DNA of 64,000 bases. Source: Hedera helix (taxonomy: Eukaryota > Streptophyta > Magnoliopsida > Apiales > Araliaceae). The notes below the pieces were generated by a model. It was not told the origin of the DNA. It ran no database searches and worked only from the letters and a program-made list of their open reading frames with translations. The stretch spans positions 48,951,564 to 49,015,563 of the forward strand of contig OX359274.1 in NCBI GenBank assembly GCA_947179155.2, read 5' to 3'. Of this stretch, positions 57,440 through 64,000 are shown piece after piece. Position 1 is the first letter of the stretch, and each line of letters opens with the position of its first letter. The position numbers were made by a program, and so were the translations under genes.

Positions 57440-60150
57440 ATGCAAATGGATATCACCCAATTTTTATTGTCTGCTCAATCTGCAAATGCAACAGAGCGAA
57501 CTGAAGCAGAGGGTAAACTTAGGCAATTCCAAGAGCAAAACCTACCTGGTTTTCTTCTATCCTTGTCAGTTGAACTCTCAAATGATGGAAAACCGACTGA
57601 GAGTCGCAGCCTAGCGGGTATTATACTTAAGAACTCATTGGATGCTAAAGATGCCGTTAGGAAAGAACATCTTGTTCAACAGTGGTTGGGAACTGACATT
57701 TCAATTAAATCCCAAATCAAAGACTTGCTTTTGAATACTCTTGGATCTTCTGTGCATGAGGCAAGGCACACTGCTTCCCAAGTAATAGCCAAAATTGCTT
57801 CAATTGAAATTCCCCAAAAGGCGTGGCCTGAACTCATTGGAACATTGCTTGTCAATATGACTCAGCAAGATAGACCCGCGTCTTTGAAACAGGCAACACT
57901 GGAAACGCTGGGGTATGTGTGTGAGGAGATATCTCACAATGATCTTGTACAAGAAGAAGTAAACTCTGTCCTTACTGCTGTTGTTCAGGGAATGAATGAA
58001 ATTGAGCCAAGCCCAGAAGTCCGCCTTGCAGCTACAAGGGCTTTATACAACGCCCTTGATTTTGCACAAAGTAACTTTGAAAATGAGATGGAGCGCAATT
58101 TCATTATGAAGGTGGTTTGTCAGACAGCCATGGCCAAAGAGGCAGAGATTAGACAGGTTGCTTTTGAATGTCTAGTTTCAATAGCATCAACATACTATGA
58201 TGTGCTTGAACCTTATATGCAGACGATCTTTCAACTAACAATTAATGCAGTTAAAGGAGACGAAGAGGGTGTTGCCCTTCAAGCAATTGAATTTTGGAGC
58301 TCTATCTGTGATGAAGAGTTAGAGCTTCAAGATTTTGAGGTTCCTGATAGTGGTGATTCCAGTGCCCCTCATTCCCGTTTCATTGAGAAGGCTTTGTCAT
58401 CTCTAGTTCCGATGTTGCTGGAAACTTTACTCAAGCAGGATGAAGATCAGTATCAGGATGATGGGATTTGGAATCTTGCCATGGCTGGTGGCACATGTCT
58501 TGGTCTTGTGGCTAGAACTGTTGGGGATGCCCTTGTACCACTTGTGATGCCTTTTGTGGAAGCTAACATATTGAAGCCTGATTGGCGATCTCGTGAAGCG
58601 GCTACATATGCATTCGGCTCAATCCTTGAAGGCCCAAGCATTGAGAAGCTCTCCCCTATGGTCAATGCAGGATTAGAGTTTCTGCTTAATGCAATGAAGG
58701 ATGAAAACAGCCATGTGAAGGACACAACTGCTTGGACTCTTAGTCGTATTTTTGAGTTGTTGCACACTCCCTCTACCGGATTTTCTGTTATTTCTCCGGC
58801 CAACCTCCAACGAATTGTGGAGGTTTTGTTGGAGAGCATAAATGATGCACCCCATATATCTGAGAAGGTATGTGGGGCTGTCTATTATCTTGCTCAGGGG
58901 TATGAGGATGCTGGTACAAGTTCCTCTATGCTTGCACCTTATCTTTTAGAAATAATAACTTGTCTCATTGCAACTGCTGATAGAACAGATTGGGGTGACT
59001 CTAAGCTTAGGACTTCTGCTTATGAGACATTAAACGAGGTGGTTAGATGTTCTAATCTTGCAGAAAGTTCTCAAATCATTGCACAACTTCTTCCTGCTAT
59101 CATGATGAAGTTGGCAAAGACAGCCGAGCTCCAAATTGGATCATCAGATGATAGGGAAAAACAAGGAGATTTGCAGGCTTCTCTTTGTGGCGTCCTCCAG
59201 GTTATTATTCAGAAACTTAGTAGTGCTGATGAGATGAAGCCCATTATACTCCAGGCTGCTGACCAGATTATGATGTTGTTCCTTATGGTTTTCGGTTGTC
59301 ATAGCTCTACAGTACATGAAGAAGCAATGCTTGCTATTGGTGCTCTGGCTTATGCAACTGGACCAGAGTTTTTGAAGTTTATGCAGGAATTCTACAAGTA
59401 TCTAGAGATGGGTCTTCAGAATTTTAAGGAATACCAGGTCTGTGCAATCTCAGTCGGGGTGGTTGGTGACATTTGTCGTGCTTTAGATGACAAGATCTTG
59501 CCATACTGTGATGGGATCATGACCCTTCTCCTCAAGGATCTCTCCAGTGGTGAACTACACCGTTCTGTCAAACCTCCTATATTCTCATGCTTTGGGGATA
59601 TTGCTCTTGCAATTGGAGAACACTTTGAAAAGTACATCCACTATGTGGTGCAAAAGATGCAGGGAGCCACGGAGGTGTGTGCACAGTTGGACAACAGTGA
59701 TGAGGAGATGATGGAATATGGCAATCAGCTGAGGCGCAGCATCTTTGAGGCTTATTCTGGTATTTTGCAAGGATTTAAGAATACCAAGGCTGATTTGATG
59801 TTGCCCCATGCCCCTCATCTATTGCAATTTATTGAATTGGTATCTAAAGATGGACCAAGGTATTGGTTTCTGTTAGCGTCCTTTTTCATTTTACCTTATA
59901 TTTTTATGGATGTAATTACCAAGTGCTTGTTTTACTTACCATGCTTCTTTGTAGGGATGAGAGTGTGACTAAAGCAGCAGTTGCAGTGTTGGGTGATGTA
60001 GCAGATGCACTTGGTTCAAATGTCAATATGTTGTTCAAGGATCAGTCATTCTGTGTTGAACTGCTAGGAGAGTGTCTTCAATCTGATGATGAACAGCTGA
60101 AGGAGACAGCAACTTGGACTCAAGGAATGCTTGGACGTGTCTATGGGTGA
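57440..60150 (+). CDS. KPNB1: Importin subunit beta-1 (karyopherin beta, KPNB1-type)
   Basis: The nuclear import receptor: it binds importin alpha-cargo, nucleoporins and Ran-GTP and carries cargo through nuclear pores. The inferred CDS is join(57440..59859, 59955..60150), 871 aa, matching the family length (about 870). The single coding intron of 95 bp splits the Arg codon in KDGPR|DESVTKA. The order is an importin-beta N-terminal domain (about residues 22-100, TEAEGKLRQFQEQNLPGFLL), then HEAT repeats to the end. Highly conserved signatures include RLAATRALYNAL, VALQAIEFWSSICDEE, AMAGGTCLGLVARTVGD, SREAATYAFGSILEGPS, VKDTTAWTLSRIFE, HEEAMLAIGALAYATG and HRSVKPPIFSCFGDIALAIG. The start MQMD is the first ATG after the proposed leader acceptor; an ATG two codons later is also possible. 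No breaks are seen. Confidence 0.97.
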
Positions 60151-62442
60151 AATTATTGCCATTTGTTTGCTTCTTTTCTTTATTCATGAAAATGGCCCTT
60201 TCTTTTCTTTTTCCCTTTTTTTAAATTTTTTTATGGTAAAGGTCACCCAAAAGATGGTTCAGGTCAAGTGTGATCAAGTCATTGTATATCTCGGTCGTAG
60301 GTTTCTGAAATGCAGAAATATTATATGATCCGTCTCCATGGGGTCAAATGGTCCTTGTTGATTGTAAGCATTAAGGTCACTAGATGTCAGTGGCCTTTAT
60401 TTCTTATGCTACTCTGGCAGTTTATGCAATGCTCAGCTGGGTGATTTGTTACCTCTTAGATTCATTTCATTATTCAATTGCTTATGCAACTCTGGCAGTT
60501 TATGCAATGCTCTGCTGGTTTATGCGGAAGAACTATAGCTGTCTATAGGGTTGGATAAACAATACTTGTGTTGCCTCCGAAATTTGTTGGTTCTACATGA
60601 AACTATGACTATGCAATGTTTGATATTTGATGGGCCTGGATTCCTATAAAGTTTTCTATCAAGGGATTTGGAAAGAGAGGCTGCTTAAAATCCTCTTTTC
60701 CTTTCCTTTCTTCTCGTCTTAAAACAACCAGTGTTATGACTCGCAAATTATGCCTGATGATGGGTCTGCTGGTTATTTTGCAAGATGAGTAGGAGTGAAT
60801 ACATTTGCGTGAGCTCTTGGCACACTCTTTTAACTTTTCCGAGTTTAAAACCTGATTTTCTTAATTATACTAATTGTTAATTTCTTTGTCCCAAAATGAA
60901 GTCACTCGGATATACCGATTCGATCCGAGCTCTCTTATGAAATTGCCCTTCTGCTGGAAGTACGTCTCATCAGAGAACATGTTTGCAAGTATCAAGCACG
61001 TGGAAATGTTGCTCAGTTTAATGATAAAGATGGCTCAATTCTTCCATTTGTATTCTCTATTAATTGTCTGGTATGCATTGGCAGTTGTCCTGGGTGATGA
61101 GGGAGAATTTTCTGAATGAAGTTCCCTTAAACTCCGGTCTTTGGAATGTTAAACTTGTTTAATTCATTGACTAATGTCACGGTCCTTCTTCTTCAGTTAG
61201 GAACTAGCCAACTAGGAATTAAGAATCTTACTGTTAAATTTAAAATTGCTAGACAACAAATCATCACCACCAAGCAAGAATTTCTTGGAGGATAAGTATG
61301 TTGATTTATTTTCTGAAAAGTACATTTGAAAAATTGGCTCATTTAAAGCACAAAATTCAGTTTCTTCCCATGAAAATTAGTAAACGACACTAAAAATTTT
61401 ATCCATGGAATAAGCGATTTCATTTTTAAAAAGTCTACAACAAATGTAGCTTAATAAAAAAAAATCATTAGAAGGGCTGTTAAGATGAACTTTGGAAGTG
61501 CATAGTTTAACTAGATATGTAATATATATGTATTGTTACTATTCATTTTGTTCTATTTAGTGACAACGTTTGGGTAGTAACTAATAGTCGAGTCCTCACC
61601 AATTTCACTTGGGGGCTCGCTCCGGTCGTCAGGTTCGGACGGCTTTGTAATCATAAGTCATAACTATGAGTGTACACCTAGCAACACCGATTTCAACTAG
61701 GCTGAAAATGAATCCTAAACCCAATAGATGAGAGAAAAAGTAAAGAGACGAGAAGAAAACTAAAAAAGACCATTAATATCTAGGCTATAAGTTTCGCCTA
61801 AACAAGTCAATAGATGCAAAAAACTGATGCGATGCATCTTAATATAATATTAGTATAAAACTGTTTGTTCATATTATATGAGTATCAACTCCATAACTTT
61901 GATCTCTTAATAAATGTATTTGTGCTTAAAGTAATCCTAGAATACCAATTGTTTCTGCGTTGGAGAAAGATATCCAATTTTATGGACTTCAGGACAGCAA
62001 AATACCAAAAGAGCAGTCAATGAATGACTTTGAAAAACACAGAATTGTGACAAGATTAGATAAGTTAGAACATTTTATAAGAATCTGAGACTCTTTGGTG
62101 GTTAGTAAATCTATATTGATAAAACAGATAAACAACGAAAATCCCGGGAAGGGCGATCGGGAGCGGCTAAAACCCCCTGTATTGGTTGCCGACTCAATAA
62201 ACAAAGCTCACATTGTCCAAACACTGAAGTTCCCAGCAACCCATGCAACTGCATTTGTACTCCAATCGCATCATGCATGAATACACAGCAGGATTTGTTA
62301 ATATTTAACTTTTTATACATGATCACTGATAAGAACAAACCAACTGATCAACAATTATTATCCACTTTATGCACTAAAAGATTCCAGACTAGTAAAAAAT
62401 CATAAAATTTAAGCTTAAACAATCTTTAACACGGCAGAAAAA
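60151..62442. other. Intergenic DNA between importin beta and a minus-strand exon
   Basis: The first 300-600 bases likely include the importin 3' UTR. A local repeat, TGCAACTCTGGCAGTTTATGC-like, occurs near 60410 and 60485. A segment near 60895-61060 has balanced composition but no recognised protein. 3' UTR of the minus-strand gene may start below 62443. Nothing else is identified. Confidence 0.5.
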
Positions 62443-62529
62443 TTACCCTTTCATCAATGGCCGCAAAGGCCTGCTAACAAGTTGACGTATACGCATGGAC
62501 TCTCCTTCATGTGGCCACCTCACAAATAG
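62443..62529 (-). CDS. Candidate last exon of an unidentified minus-strand gene (partial)
   Basis: On the minus strand a good acceptor (TTTTGGCAG at 62538-62530) precedes 28 codons ending in TAA at 62443-62445. The peptide is basic and ordered: LFVRWPHEGESMRIRQLVSR followed by PLRPLMKG. Codon use and GC are higher than the surroundings, and the frame is open from the acceptor in phase 0. I do not recognise the protein. Upstream exons are not visible in 62530-64000 and may lie beyond the window. It could also be a retained gene fragment. Confidence 0.45.
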   Translation of the reverse strand, partial: LFVRWPHEGESMRIRQLVSRPLRPLMKG

Positions 62530-62639
62530 CTGCCAAAACAAATAAAGTTGTTTTTACCGCAATATTAATAGCTCAACTAGATACACCCCCGCACGTTGTA
62601 GCGATGTTTTGTTTAGATTAATCATCCGTCAATTTGAGA

Positions 62640-64000
62640 TATTATTAAATCGGAATTATAGGATATAATTATGAGATATAATATCAATTTGAAATTGATG
62701 CAATTTTAGAAATTATAAAAAAAAATTAAAAAAATTATGCGCGAAAAAATTCTGTAAATAAAGTTCAAAAGTCCAATTATAGGATAATATTACCTATTTT
62801 TTTGCTTGAGAATTATTTGTAAAAAAATTAAAAATTCAAATTATTAGATAATCTCAGATATTTATGTGTCAGAGTTATCTGAGAAAATAAGATAATAAAA
62901 CAATTCAAAAACCAAATTATTGGATAATATTAATTTGGAATTGCTGCAATTTAATATCAGTTTAGATTTGTATGCATGACATATTTATGGGACAATGTTA
63001 CATTTTTTTTTTTTTTGTGAGTATTGAATGTTAAGAAATTAAAAAACCAAAGATTATTTTTATAAAGAACAAAATTTAATTTTTGGATAATTTCAAATAC
63101 CAAATTATTATATGGGATAACATTAAGAAAATTCTTGGGTAAGAGTTATTTGCAATTATGAGATAATGTTATATTTATAATTTTTTAATTTCATACTCGC
63201 ACAAAAAAAGTGAAAAAAAATTATAGGATAACATAATATTATATTTTTTGTGTGTGTGAGAATTAGATGTTAAGACATTAAAAAAAAAAACAATTAAAGA
63301 TTATCTATATAAAGAACAAATTTTAATTTTTGGATAATTTTAAATACTAAATTATTAGATGATTTTAGATTTTTATTTGTTTGTTTGAGAATATTCTGAT
63401 TGAGTGTGGTAGAAAATTTATTTAGTTGTAATTAGCTTTAAATTATATTTTTTTGTGAGAGTTATCTGAAATTATACGGGATAATATTTAAAAAATTATT
63501 GTGTGAGAGTTATCTGTAATTATAGGATAATGTTACATTTATAATTTTTTTAATTCCATACTCACACAAAAAGCGAAAAAAATTTATATTTGTGTTAAAT
63601 TATAGAATAATATTACATATTTTTTGTGCAAGAATTCGCTGTAAAAAAATTTAAAAATCAAATTTTTGGATAATTATATATTTTTTATGTATGAGACTTA
63701 TATGCAATTACGTGATAATATTAAAAAAATAGAAAAATTCAAAAAATTATCGTGAGAGTAATATTTTTATGTGTGAGATTTATGTGCAATTGTATAATAT
63801 TTGTGCCAGTTTTCATTTTTTTATAGGATAATATTAAAAAAATAAATTATTGGATAAATCTAATAATAAATTAATTGTAATAAATGTTAGTGAAAAGTTG
63901 AGTTAATTTGAGCGTGACATATGTCAGACTGTGATTAAAGTGTACTGCGTTTTAATATATATAATAATAGATAATATATTACATATTTTTATATGTGGGA
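62640..64000. repeat. Degenerate AT-rich repeat field
   Basis: Variants of TATAGGATAATATTACATAT, TTTTTTGTGTGAGAATTATC, TGTAAAAAAATTAAAAATCA and AAATTATTGGATAATTT recur at least eight times with changing spacing. Longer duplicated blocks are 247 bp apart (AAAGATTATxTxTATAAAGA at 63049 and 63296) and 364 bp apart (ATAATGTTAxATTTATAATT at 63163 and 63527). No coding region. It reaches the window end. Confidence 0.75.

Noticed and set aside
57446..57448. Third-codon ATG as the importin beta start
   Set aside because: The upstream ATG at 57440 gives the usual family N-terminal length; cannot be excluded without transcripts.
60760..60850. Possible C/D snoRNA (TGATGATG near 60757)
   Set aside because: No matching CTGA D box with terminal stem at a suitable distance.
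61989..62338. Overlapping short frames near 62.0-62.3 kb
   Set aside because: No motif, no splice context; likely the 3' UTR side of the minus-strand exon.

Overview
This window is plant nuclear DNA, very probably from a eudicot. It is AT-rich and holds spliced genes with GT-AG introns, plant-only gene families (an ETO1-type BTB/TPR protein, a GARP transcription factor, a BAG co-chaperone), a eukaryotic tRNA-Ile, and plant transposon families (a Sirevirus-type Ty1/copia element, hAT and Stowaway-like MITEs, a SINE). The species cannot be named from this sequence.

Layout. 1-2850: transposon debris. It has two nested LTR ends and a hAT-like element carrying a broken GH17 beta-1,3-glucanase fragment. 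2948-7336 (+): a BAG-family chaperone regulator with a ubiquitin-like and a BAG domain, 4 exons, one of its introns GC-AG. 9014-12272 (-): a complete AMT2-subfamily ammonium transporter, 4 exons, 493 aa. 15958-16173 (+): a possible 71-aa membrane protein. 17435-17508 (+): tRNA-Ile(AAT) inside an unusual cluster of inverted and tandem repeats, including a 39-base C run. 20172-21936 (-): a GARP/G2-like MYB transcription factor with EAR-type repression motifs, 5 exons, 335 aa. 22678-23393: a 358-bp tandem duplication. 24501-34205: a full-length Sirevirus-like Ty1/copia retrotransposon on the minus strand, with 1299-bp LTRs, a 5-bp target duplication, and gag, pol and an extra env-position ORF that all carry breaks. 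34211-42900: a gene desert with microsatellites and two hAT-type elements with perfect 8-bp target duplications. 42954-51300 (+): an ETO1-like gene, 4 exons, 949 aa. 52500-53365: a SINE-like insertion and a hAT relic. 53800-60150 (+): importin subunit beta-1 with an inferred 5'-UTR intron of about 3.5 kb and a two-exon CDS of 871 aa. 62443-62529 (-): a candidate last exon of an unidentified minus-strand gene, followed by a degenerate AT-rich repeat field to the window end.

The genes are independent housekeeping or regulatory loci: protein quality control, ammonium transport, repression of transcription, control of ethylene biosynthesis, and nuclear import. I see no operon, gene cluster or obvious shared pathway.

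The most unusual material is structural. Two unrelated genes (BAG and ETO1-like) each keep a decayed copy of their own second exon, with an acceptor-like AG, inside intron 1. A tRNA gene sits between inverted repeat copies. The retrotransposon has nearly identical LTRs but many coding breaks. A TIR element appears to have captured a host gene fragment. All exon boundaries were derived by hand from reading-frame continuity and splice dinucleotides; no transcript data or database searches were used.
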